A DNA stretch of 64,000 bases from Chimonanthus salicifolius (taxonomy: Eukaryota; Streptophyta; Magnoliopsida; Laurales; Calycanthaceae): positions 36,395,708 through 36,459,707 of the forward strand of contig CM023532.1 in assembly GCA_013350335.1 (NCBI GenBank), given 5' to 3'. Positions within the stretch are counted from its first letter, which is position 1. The number at the start of each line of letters is the position of its first letter. A program made the translations under genes and the position numbers. A model generated the notes under the pieces. It searched no databases, had not been told where the DNA came from, and was given only the letters and a program-made list of their open reading frames with translations. Positions 54,873 through 64,000 of this stretch are shown here, one piece after another.

Positions 54873-56885
54873 AACAATTAACTTATCATTGCTATTAGAC
54901 CTTTATTCTCCAACAAACAATTATCTAATATGCACATTAATATCTATTATTACCCTACAAATTTAATCATAAAACCCACACAGTGATTAATTTTTTTGAG
55001 AGGTTTTTTCTTAAATATTTAGTCATAAAAAATACGTTAAATAAATTAATTAGACTGCATCTTAAACATTTAAATTTGATTAATTTAAATATAATATAAT
55101 TGATCTTATTAAGATAATTTTTATAAACCTTATAATTAAACATTATCTTTTTAACAAACCTATCACCATCTACAAACAATATTATGCAGGTCAAATCACT
55201 GACACGTAATTGATTATCTATTTCATCTCATTATCTCATGTTATTGTTTTAATAATAAAAAAAGGTGTTATTTGAGATATTTAGAGTTTATCTCTAGAAT
55301 TTTAAATTACTTATTAAATATCAAATTTAAAAATATTTTTTTTTGGTTTGAATTTTATGAAACTATTTAAATTTATGTTGATGTATTCTAAGTTAGAAAT
55401 ATGATAAACTATATATATATAAAGTCTCAAATAAGTTTTAATAAAAAAAAGATTTTTTTTAACAATTAAGGACTATAAGTATCAATCAAAAGGAAGGAAG
55501 CATCCCAAAAATATAAAACGGACAACGAATCTAAGAAAAAAAAGAAAAAAAAAAAAATAGAGCACACAGCCCAAGTAGAAGAGCCCAGAACCCGGGCCAG
55601 GCAGCAAAAATACAGCGCCCACATCCCGGGCCAAATACTGTCAAACTAAGGAAAGTGGGAAGGGAAGGGGCCCAATCCCGGGCCAGGCAAGGAACAGAGA
55701 CTCATAGAGTGACTGCCATTACAATTATTTTCAAACCCTGTCCCAGCATTTAATGGGCCCACTGCGTTCAGATTTCAGAGTTCAGACCCTGCTGTCCCAG
55801 AGCTTGCAGTACCCGATATTTTAATGAGTTACAGGGGTATTTAGTATTTACTAATTAGAACGAGATTTAGACCCTATTTAATATTTTTTCTTATTTTGTG
55901 ACAAAACCAGATTTATTAAATCCGTAGTTTTCAAGCACGAGGAGGTCCCGTTCATAACAAGGAACGTTGTTGTCGAAGCTCTTCACAGGCGGCGGACTTC
56001 TGCCACCAAAATCAGGCCGGAGTAATATTATATTAGTCAATGGAATTTTTTATTTTTTTTAATTCTCGATTAGGAAAGCATTTCTTCGCCATTAAGAAAA
56101 CGTATAATTTAAAAATAATATTAAATAAATAAAAGTAAAGTTTAATAAAATAGTAATAATGAAAAACAAGAAGATAACCTTAAGTTGTAGAATCGCAAGG
56201 GGTTTTTTAATATTTTAAAAAATATGGAGGTTTTTTAGAATTTTTAAATACTTAAGGTCTTTTTAGAATTTTTAGTTTTTTTTTAAATAGTGCGAATTTC
56301 ACTCAAATGCAATAATATTGTGTTTATGAGCTTCCAGTCAATGTCAAATATTTTAAAGAAAATTGTACTTCAATGATATATATTAATTTAAATAGATATG
56401 TAATTAACTCATCCTATAATTCATAAAGTATAATATTAACTCTTACTTCTATGCTCCTAAATTTATAGCAAGAATCCGTAAACTCTGAAATAGTGCAGGA
56501 TTAAGATCTAAAGTCAAAATCATGAAAATAAGGTAAGAAAATTTGAAAACATGATTGAGAAATCTAAAGAAACAAGGCCCCATAAAGTGATTTACTATGA
56601 TTGATTTAAGATAAGATTAGAATGAACAACAAAGATAAGAGGTCTTTAAGTCGCTTCTTAGAAAATTGGATTCCAAAATCCAAACTGAAGTAGTCAGTAG
56701 CATTCTCTATATGTAAGAATGAAATACCACTCACTTTAAGAGAAATTACAAACAGCAAATCTCATATTTTAAGAGTATTTTTCATTCACACAGAGCAGGA
56801 ATTACAAGAGCTAATAATATTATAAGAGAAATTAAACAGCAAATCTCATATTTCCCGAATACACCTTTGAATACGATTACGGACG
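54873..56885. other. Intergenic, no gene seen
   Basis: About 2 kb, mostly AT-rich. Near 55570-55690 a GC-richer patch has three CCCGGGCCA motifs beside a long poly-A run, possibly a retroelement tail. I could not define its ends. Confidence 0.4.
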
Positions 56886-56889
56886 CTTG

Positions 56890-57063
56890 AGTTGTGTTTG
56901 GACGAGGGGATGCAAAGATAATAAGGAATTACATTTATTACCCTCATTTGATAAGAAAAGAGTAGAAGTAAAAAATTAATTTTTTATCTTTACTTTTGAA
57001 AGCATGAGGTATTTATTTTTAAATGCACCCCTATAGGTTTTTTACCCCTCAGCCAAATGCAGT
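56890..57063. mobile_element. MITE candidate, 174 bp
   Basis: The left end AGTTGTGTTTGGACGAGGGG and the reverse of the right end (ACTGCATTTGGCTGAGGGG) are alike. CTTG flanks both sides. The ends resemble those of the 2-kb element at 1670 (GCATTTGGATGGG), suggesting a related family. Confidence 0.5.
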
Positions 57064-57067
57064 CTTG

Positions 57068-57480
57068 GAATTTCGAACTCCCACAAGTATAACCTCAATG
57101 AGACAAAATGTCTCTCCTTTTTGTTGATTTTAGACCTAAGCTTTTATAGGAACATTCAACTGATCCAAGTCTTTTACTTGATCTTGCCATTGGAGGGAAG
57201 GAAGCACCTATTGTCGAATTATCTTTTTTAGACTAGAAGGTCATACAACAGTTGAACAATTTACTGTGAACTATAACGACTTTGATTCTCTTAACAACAA
57301 CAATGCACGGATCCTCCGTTAAAGTTTTGTCACATCAACCATTTGAGTTTGTTGAACAAACCCCTATTACAGTTAACCACCTTTGAAGTCTCTTCTTCCT
57401 TGAAGTTTCCAAAAAAAGCTTAACCATTCTCGAGTCTCTTTTTAACTTTAAGTGTATCTTTTAGAATACATCTTCCAAAA
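57068..57480. other. Intergenic, no gene seen
   Basis: Non-coding; nothing recognised. Confidence 0.45.
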
Positions 57481-57663
57481 CTCGGATTAAAAATACGGTA
57501 TCAGTTGATATTTTTCTCTTTTTTTTTAAAAAAATGAGTGATATCAGCTGATATTTTGATATCGTCCGATATGATACGGTCAATATATCGACTGATATTC
57601 ATTAGTTCCAAAACCGTTTCATATTAGCCGTACAATATGTATCGACCGATATTTGTACCTCTA
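57481..57663. mobile_element. hAT-type MITE copy, decayed ends
   Basis: The start CTCGGATTAAAAATACGG and end GATATTTGTACCTCTA are diverged family termini around TATCGACCGATAT and ATCAGCTGATAT dyads. Flanking 8-mers do not match, so the limits are approximate. Confidence 0.5.
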
Positions 57664-58304
57664 CTAATTAGAAGCTCGAAATTAAGTCTTTTAGGATCAA
57701 CTTTGCATTTTGAGATCACCTTGACTCCAATGTGAACACTTTTCACTTCATACATTATCAATATTTTTAAATAAATTTTTATAGATTAGTAGATATCAAT
57801 GAAATAAGAGAAGTAATTATGGCACTCCTAATTCTAATATAATAATTTACAAACCTCACCTCTACGAGGCTATGATCAAAAGAATTAGATGATTCACTAG
57901 ACAATCATAGAAACTATCAAACTGTCCAAAATGGAATCCATCAAATCATTTTAGTATTTGAGTTTTTAAAATAAAAATAAAATCATTGGATAGATATTTT
58001 TATCCACAATATTCAATCAAATGTACATTAACCAAGAGTCGATTTAAATCTAAGAGAAAAGTAATATTTTTAACAATTTAGACTCATATTTGAATGGGTT
58101 TCACGTGAGCCTTACACCTAGACAACCGAAGTTGTTGGGGCTTGCGTACAGTCACTTTGTAAAAGTACTAGCCTTGTGAGGAATTAAATGAGATTAATCT
58201 CATTGTAGGTTACAATAATACCCGATACATTTCATGCGTCTGACTCATTTTAAATCAAATAAAATCAATACATCTCAACATTCTAACAAGATAGCCAATG
58301 GATA
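57664..58304. other. Intergenic, no gene seen
   Basis: AT-rich non-coding DNA. No feature recognised. Confidence 0.45.
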
Positions 58305-58490
58305 AACTCCAACAGGTTGGCTTAGTGGTTAAGACATAAGACTTCAGGATTGAAATCTTGAGTTTAATCTCTGGTAACTCCAATGAAAGGTCACTCCCTA
58401 CATACTTACTCAGTATGTGTAGATTGCTGAATTTTTACACACTCTGATTAGTGGTACAACGTCTGGAGATCTTCAAACTAAAAAAGAAGA
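58305..58490 (+). mobile_element. SINE candidate, diverged
   Basis: An A-box-like TTGGCTTAGTGGTTAAGAC and a weak B-box-like GAAATCTTGAGTTTAATCTC sit at tRNA-like spacing, with a short A-rich tail near 58480. The flanks AGATAGCCAATGGA and AGATGGGCAATGAA match at most positions, suggesting an eroded target duplication. Confidence 0.5.
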
Positions 58491-58512
58491 TGGGCAATGA
58501 ATGTGCTTCATC

Positions 58513-58803
58513 CAGGGGTCCAAATATTGCTAAGACCGAGACATCGGCCGAGATTTTTCTCTCTCTTCAAAAGTTTTTTTTTTAAATCTCAAGTGTTCAT
58601 TTTTGAAAAAAATTATTTAAAAAAAATAAAAAGGCTGTTTTTTTAAAGAATATAAAAATATGGGCCGATATTCGTCCGATATGGATAAATATCGGCCAGG
58701 TCCACAACCGATATATATATTTTTTAAATAAAGAAGAAGAAATCGGCCAAATTATTTTATCTCTGAACAATACCGTGAGTATTTACTCAGACTTATACCC
58801 CTG
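58513..58803. mobile_element. hAT-type MITE with dyads, 291 bp
   Basis: Ends CAGGGGTCCAAATATTGC and ...GACTTATACCCCTG, with a perfect 8-bp duplication GCTTCATC at 58505-58512 and 58804-58811. The interior has dyads, poly-T/poly-A runs and a CTCTCTC stretch near the left end shared with other copies. Confidence 0.9.
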
Positions 58804-58811
58804 GCTTCATC

Positions 58812-59445
58812 GCTGTACGTATCCGCCGATTCTTGTACTCCTGCTTCATCACATCCATGTGGAACCCCCATAATGTAAAGTACAAAACCAGCGGGTGGTA
58901 GGTCATTTTCATTCTTCCCTAAATTGCACCGAAAGCATTTGGATATTGAGTTGGCCCTTTGTCGGTTTCTACTATCAAATACAATACAGTCCTGGCGTTA
59001 CGTTGACGGACATGCACTCACCAAGCAAACAAGCCCTTAATTTGAACTGAATGCAAATATGACTTGTTTCTAGTAATTACCATATCATATTTGACTGCAT
59101 TGTGATGATTTACTGTGATATGTTAGACCTTTCTTTTGTTTTACTTTTCGATTTTGGAAAGAGTGCCCATACAGACACCGACGTTTTCTGCCAGCAGACA
59201 CCGAATTTCAGATTTTAGGTAAAAATTACCATTCTGCCCTTACACACGTGAAGGAATCGATCGATTGATTCCCGAACGAGTGGAAGAAAACAGCAAAACA
59301 GATCGATCGCACGATGAAGCGATCGATCTATTTTCGAATGAAAAAAGCAGCTTAGCAGCGTAACAGATCGATCCGTGCGATCGATCTGTTTATCAATGGT
59401 AAAATAATTATATTATTTAAATAATAAAATTTCCTTTAAAATTTT
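58812..59445. other. Intergenic with GATCGATC-rich patch
   Basis: Around 59260-59400 the palindrome GATCGATC recurs several times (for example CGATCGATTGATT and CAGATCGATCGCACGATG). A GTGCCCATACAGACACCGAC motif near 59162 looks like one end of a Mutator-type MITE, but I could not find its partner. No gene seen. Confidence 0.45.
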
Positions 59446-59738
59446 AAAGTTATTTTTTGAGCATTGTGTGTTTTCAAAATTTCTCAAATTTAATATTTGG
59501 ACTAATTACGATAACCTGATAAAAATACTTTAAGACTTTAAGGTCTTTTGACACTCTTAAATATTTAAAACACAGTATTTTACAAATAAGGGTATCCCTA
59601 GGGTATGTCAAAAACACATTTAAGAGTGTTAAAAGACCTTGAAGTCTTAAAGTATTTTTATCAGGTTATTGTAATTAGTCCGGATATTTAATTTGAGAAA
59701 TTTTAAAAATACACAGTACTTAAAAAATAACGTTAAAG
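59446..59738. repeat. Long inverted repeat (foldback), arms of about 120 bp
   Basis: The left arm (59446-59562) and right arm (59618-59738) are reverse complements at roughly 85-90% by eye. For example, ACCTGATAAAAATACTTTAA at the left matches TTAAAGTATTTTTATCAGGT at the right. The 55-bp loop contains the short palindromic CCCTAGGG. Transcription would yield a hairpin of about 290 nt. It could be a foldback MITE or a young small-RNA precursor; no target is visible in this window. Confidence 0.88.
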
Positions 59739-59757
59739 TTTTATTTTTCCTTTAAAA

Positions 59758-60468
59758 GCTAAAATGTTCGGTGATTTTGGACTACTAAAATGAAGCTGTT
59801 AAAATTCAATTTTTTTATTGGAACTTGGTCCTCATGTTGTGTTTGAAATGAATTTTTCAATTCAGCATAATGATTTGCAACTAGGTCATAGATTGGACAG
59901 AAACATCATCTTCTCTCAAAGAAGGGGAATTTAATACCTTTAAAGGTCCATTTTCTTCTACGAAAGAGATCCAAACATAGACAAATAAAAAAATCTCTCA
60001 CACTTCTCCTCTTCCAAACATCGCCAAGGATAGACATTGACAAATAGTTAGCACAACTACAGCAAAATGGAGACTATCAAACCAATTTTTTTAATTCCAA
60101 CACGACATGAGACCCAGATCTAATCCCAATCTCATCAACTAAATTTGGAGAGTAGCCACATTAGCCCATTTACTTGGTACCATTTTGGCCCATAGCCAAT
60201 ACCAAAGCACCCCAAGTAAACCATCAAGCATTGTATGCCACCCTATAATGGACACTCACCTGTAAAGATGCATGCCAATCCATACCTTTCTATCCAATGG
60301 ACCCTTCACAAACCATAGGACCAACTCAACATCAAACTACTTACAATTAAATTACGATGGATGATCATATTTCCACTTCAATGGCCAAAGAGGAGGTGGA
60401 GGTGTCTTCTAAATGCAAAATGGAGGAGGTGGTGCTCAAATATGGCTTCTCCTTCTCCACCACCACGC
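59758..60468. other. Intergenic, one unassigned coding-like fragment
   Basis: From 60357 a frame opens MDDHISTSMAKEEVEVSSKC and stays open to the MITE insertion. Its composition looks protein-like, but I recognise no family and no downstream exon. It may be a gene fragment. Confidence 0.35.
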
Positions 60469-60476
60469 CTATAGAG

Positions 60477-60773
60477 CAGAGGTCGAAAATTCGGCTCATA
60501 CGAATTTTCGGCCGATATTTCATCTCGACCGAGAGTTTTCTCTTTCCTTAAATTTTTTTTGAAAGGCTTTTTTTTAAAAAAAAATTAAAAATATAAATAT
60601 CGGCCGATATCTAGGCCGATGTTCTTCCGTATCAGACGAATATCGGTCGAGATATCGACCGGACCCATGCCGATATGTATTTATTTTTAAGTAAAAAATA
60701 AAAATCGACCAAATTTTTTAATCTCTGGCCGATGACCGAGATATCTCAGCCGACACTGAGATTTCAACCCGTG
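60477..60773. mobile_element. hAT-type MITE with dyads, 297 bp
   Basis: Ends CAGAGGTCGAAAATTCGG and ...GAGATTTCAACCCGTG. Flanks CTATAGAG (60469-60476) and CTAAAGAG (60774-60781) match at 7 of 8. The interior has ATATCGGCCGATAT and poly-T/poly-A runs. Confidence 0.85.
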
Positions 60774-60781
60774 CTAAAGAG

Positions 60782-61451
60782 GTAAACCTTCTTGTTGAGA
60801 GTGGGCTCACTTAGCTCATAAACTGAGCCCATTTACATGTGGTATATTTAGTGAGGATTATTTGATCATTTCTTCTAGATTTCTCGACTCATATACTCGG
60901 CAACTGAATTTCTTCCACCCAATCCTTAATTGTGTAAACTAATGAAATGAGCTTTTCGTCGTCTTGACACATAACCTGTCAAGTGTTATTTGGTGGGTGA
61001 ACAAATTTCTTCCCTTGCCATTTATCATGTGGTATCATAAGTTTTTTCTCTTTCATTCATTGACACCTAAAGCGTCACAAGCTTTCTGTCTGATTGAATA
61101 ATTTTTTATCTATCTTAATTAATTCATTGACAAAAAATTATCAAATGAAAATAATAAATAATTAAATATAAATTAAAAATGATCTCAACAAGGTATAACT
61201 ATTGTTAAAGCGTCTCACTAAAATTCCTCGTTAAATTAAAAAAAAAAAATTCCTTTGAACAGAGAGCATATTGCCATTTAGCTTAGCCGGCATTAAACTT
61301 GGTGTGATGGCCTGTCAGCCTCTTTCGTTGCCGCAGTAACACTTTCGATTCTTAGTGAATACTGAATAGCAACTGAGATTCAAATTCATGCCTCCAAACG
61401 TCTTGTAGAGAATAGATTCCAGATTTCAGATTCAAGATCCGCCGAAGGAGA
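60782..61451. promoter_or_regulatory. Upstream region of AUG7
   Basis: 670 bases between the MITE and the AUG7 start codon. The last 200 bases are more GC-balanced and probably hold the leader. No clear TATA box or known factor site. Confidence 0.35.
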
Positions 61452-62523
61452 ATGGCTTCGAAGCAAATGGAAGAGATCCAAAGAAAACTGGCTTTACTGA
61501 ATTATCCTCGCGCAAATGCCCCTGCTCAGAGTCTCCTCTTCGCCGGCTTGGAGAGATACGCCCTTCTTGAATGGCTCTTCTTTAGGTTCTTCTCCCTTCT
61601 TCTCTCCACAAACCGTTTTCATAAAATATCTGCGTCATTTGACCCTTTTTGATGTGCCGGTAAGTGAAAATGAGGAATCTCCAAGTTGTGGAAACGCCCA
61701 TTTCAATTCACCTGGGTTTCGTACTGAGTGGAGAAATTATTTTAACTGCAAAAAAATGAATCTTCCCTAGGGTAAGTGGTTTCACTACCCAATTACTCGA
61801 CATCCAAACGTGGCCTCAAGTAAGATTTATCACAGATGAAATCCTGCACAAAATGCTGCTTAAGGTTTTCTCTTTCACATCAATTGAAATTCAAATTCTT
61901 TCAATGTTTTATTTCGGAGTTACATGATATCTAAATCCAGAATGCCTTAATTTTGATAACACTATCTGCATTTTTTTTTTTTTGTTTTAAATTAAAATTG
62001 GTTAAAAAGGGCCCACCTTTTTTTGTAAATTTGGGCAGTCAAACCAAACCCTCTGCGGTGAAATTGCCAGCAGATTATACATCTCATCTGATTAACCTGT
62101 TAAGTTTAATTTTAGCAATTAACAGTCTTTGCTATAAGTGGTTGTAAGCACACAATTTGGGTTAAATGTCACCTTGTTTTTGTTTTTTCCCCCTTAATTT
62201 CACTGATTCCCATTCATGGTGTGCCATTAACCCCCTCTATCTAAATTGGCGTGCACCCATGTCACACTTTTTCTTTTTTTCCTTTTTTGCAATTATTAAC
62301 TAAAATGGACATTTTCAGGTGAACAAAACCCATTATACAGGAGAATTTGTTGTGGCTGACAATGCACCAATGCCCATGTTAGATGCAATAGGATTTCTTG
62401 TAATCTACTAACAACTTTTTTGTTTTTTAATTTACAGGCTTTTAGGTGACAAGTCACCATTCACCCAACAAAACTTACAGGGTGATGGCATGGATCGCGA
62501 TGAAGAGACAGCCCGGATACAAT
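61452..62523 (+). CDS. AUG7: Augmin subunit 7 (HAUS7-like), first two exons, partial
   Basis: Exon 1 (61452-61585) encodes [40 protein letters not shown] and WLFF. Exon 2 (62438-62523) continues with [16 protein letters not shown] and [11 protein letters not shown]. The joint splits an Arg codon (AG|G) and both borders are GT-AG. This is the conserved N-terminus of plant AUG7, a subunit of the eight-member augmin complex that recruits gamma-tubulin to existing microtubules and drives branching nucleation in spindle and phragmoplast. The frame leaves exon 2 in phase 1. I found no matching next exon before 64000, so the gene runs off the right edge. The ATG is the first in frame and matches the family start. 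Confidence 0.88.
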
Positions 62524-64000
62524 GTACTTTTCTTCCCACCATAACTTCTGTCTGCTCATAATGCATTTTTGTATTTTACCAAGAATGCTGGAACAATTCA
62601 CGCTGTGCAATGCCACAAGACATCGTTATTTGTATTGTCTGTTAAAGAAATTCCAAGTTGCTTGACTACCAATGCTATGCCAATTATCTTGTTCAAGCAT
62701 AAACTTGTTATCAGGTACCAAACGTGCTTAGCTACCAAGATTTTGTAGAACCCCAAACTGAAACCAGATTGATCTGAATCCAGAATAGCTAAAAAATTCA
62801 ACAAGAACTCTGTTTTTACAGCATGGGTCTGATTGGTCAGGAATAGCCACCCACTATTCACACCTTCATCAAGGACGGTAATTGTTGACAATTCCATTAG
62901 CATCTCGATCTGAAGGCGAACAAAGAGGTTTACCAAGATACTGAAATTTTTGAATGATTGTCAATTTTTGACGATCAGAAAAGAATATAGCCAAAGAATA
63001 CTGTCCAACAAACTAGAACTAAAAATAAACCAGGCCCTAACCCATTAGAAAGACATCACACTTTATTTCGTGAATTTCTGGCTTCCTGTAAGTTCACCCG
63101 TCCATTTGCCAATTGCAGCTGTGGGAAATTTCCTGATTTGGAATTTCTTCAGCTTCACAATTCCTCTGATTTCTTCCACCTTGTCCAATAAGGGTTGTTG
63201 GCAAGCTCTCCCAATAGCTCTTGAAAGACTGTATGTGAATCTCCTATATCATCTTTCTGTTTAGTCACTGTCAAAAGCTCACCAACACCCTTTCAAAGAT
63301 CCGAGAGTTCTACCATATTAGAATGACAATTCAGCATAGAACCGGCAAAAAAAATTAACTCCCTTGAGCTGCTGACTTGAATAGTGCCTCCATACGATCT
63401 TACCTTTCTCCTGAATATAGCTGCCACTGATATCTGGGTAACAGTGGGGTGAGGGTAGGCTGGCGCACCAATCTACTTTTGCGTACTAGATTTCACTTTC
63501 TTACCCCCATAGTCCGTCTGTGTTCTTGAAATGTCAGATTTGCTTAAATGGCTAAAATAGGCTAAGGCTGAGATCTGAAAAACCAACCTATCCTTAATCA
63601 TCTCAAATAAGTCTGTACCATGTCTGGCTTTATTTTTAAAGCATTTATTGTTTCCTTTCTTGTCAAATTTCCAAAGAATACAAATTAAAGTAGCCCTCCA
63701 AAGAACAATTCTACTGCTATGACTGTCAGTTTTTAACCAGGCATTAAACAAGTTGATGTAGCTCACCTGGCGTACAACATGTCATATTGAACTGCTGGAA
63801 GATTAACAATTGCTCCTCTTGTTGTTCACTTTTAAGTGGATTTACATACATCCACAGGTACCTAAGAATTTCCCTATATATATATATATATTATTTGAAG
63901 GTCTATGTGTGGATATGGGATCCACAATGAATTGACTTGATTGAATTCCTTGATGCCACTTGAACCCATTTGGCTTGGAACTTAGGGAGTGTATGTGGTT
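62524..64000. other. AUG7 intron 2, to window end
   Basis: Non-coding as far as I can see, consistent with an intron. Contains a short (TA)n run near 63876. No embedded gene or clear element recognised. Confidence 0.45.

Overview
This is plant nuclear DNA, almost certainly from a flowering plant. It is AT-rich, its genes are split by GT-AG introns (plus one GC-AG intron), and the long spaces between genes are full of small transposable elements. Five single-copy-type plant genes can be read exon by exon or nearly so. I cannot name the species from the sequence alone.

Layout. From 1 to about 26 kb the window is gene-poor. It holds one small secreted-peptide gene (4391-4654, minus), two glycine-rich secreted protein genes (11518-11919 and 20639-21052, plus), a nuclear insertion of plastid DNA carrying a broken ndhJ 3' end (about 13640-14206), a decayed hAT transposase (about 23565-24752), a decayed RTE-type LINE (about 25140-25760), and many MITEs, SINEs, LINE tails and TRIM retrotransposons. 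From 26.4 to 38 kb one Alba-domain RGG-box RNA-binding protein gene runs on the plus strand. Its 8-kb first intron contains a complete TRIM, two SINEs and several local duplications. From 42.0 to 45.2 kb is pantothenate synthetase (four exons, plus). From 48.1 to 53.5 kb is a VAMP72-type R-SNARE (five exons, minus). At the right edge, 61452 onward, are the first two exons of augmin subunit 7 (AUG7/HAUS7-like), which continues outside the window.

The genes are unrelated housekeeping functions (RNA binding, pantothenate/CoA synthesis, secretory vesicle fusion, spindle microtubule nucleation) that simply sit side by side; there is no operon-like logic. The two glycine-rich proteins and the small peptide are secreted.

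The most striking non-genic signal is a dispersed family of about ten short elements (137-444 bp). They have CAGGGG/TAGGGG termini, 8-bp target-site duplications (perfect at four loci) and interiors packed with the self-complementary motif ATATCGGCCGATAT. They read as non-autonomous hAT elements whose repeated palindromes may be transposase-binding sites. Other points worth a second look are a reading-frame conflict in exon 7 of the Alba gene, an enlarged Gly-rich insert and a GC-AG intron in pantothenate synthetase, a 2-kb inverted-terminal-repeat element filled with 158-bp tandem repeats, and a foldback of about 120-bp arms at 59.4-59.7 kb.
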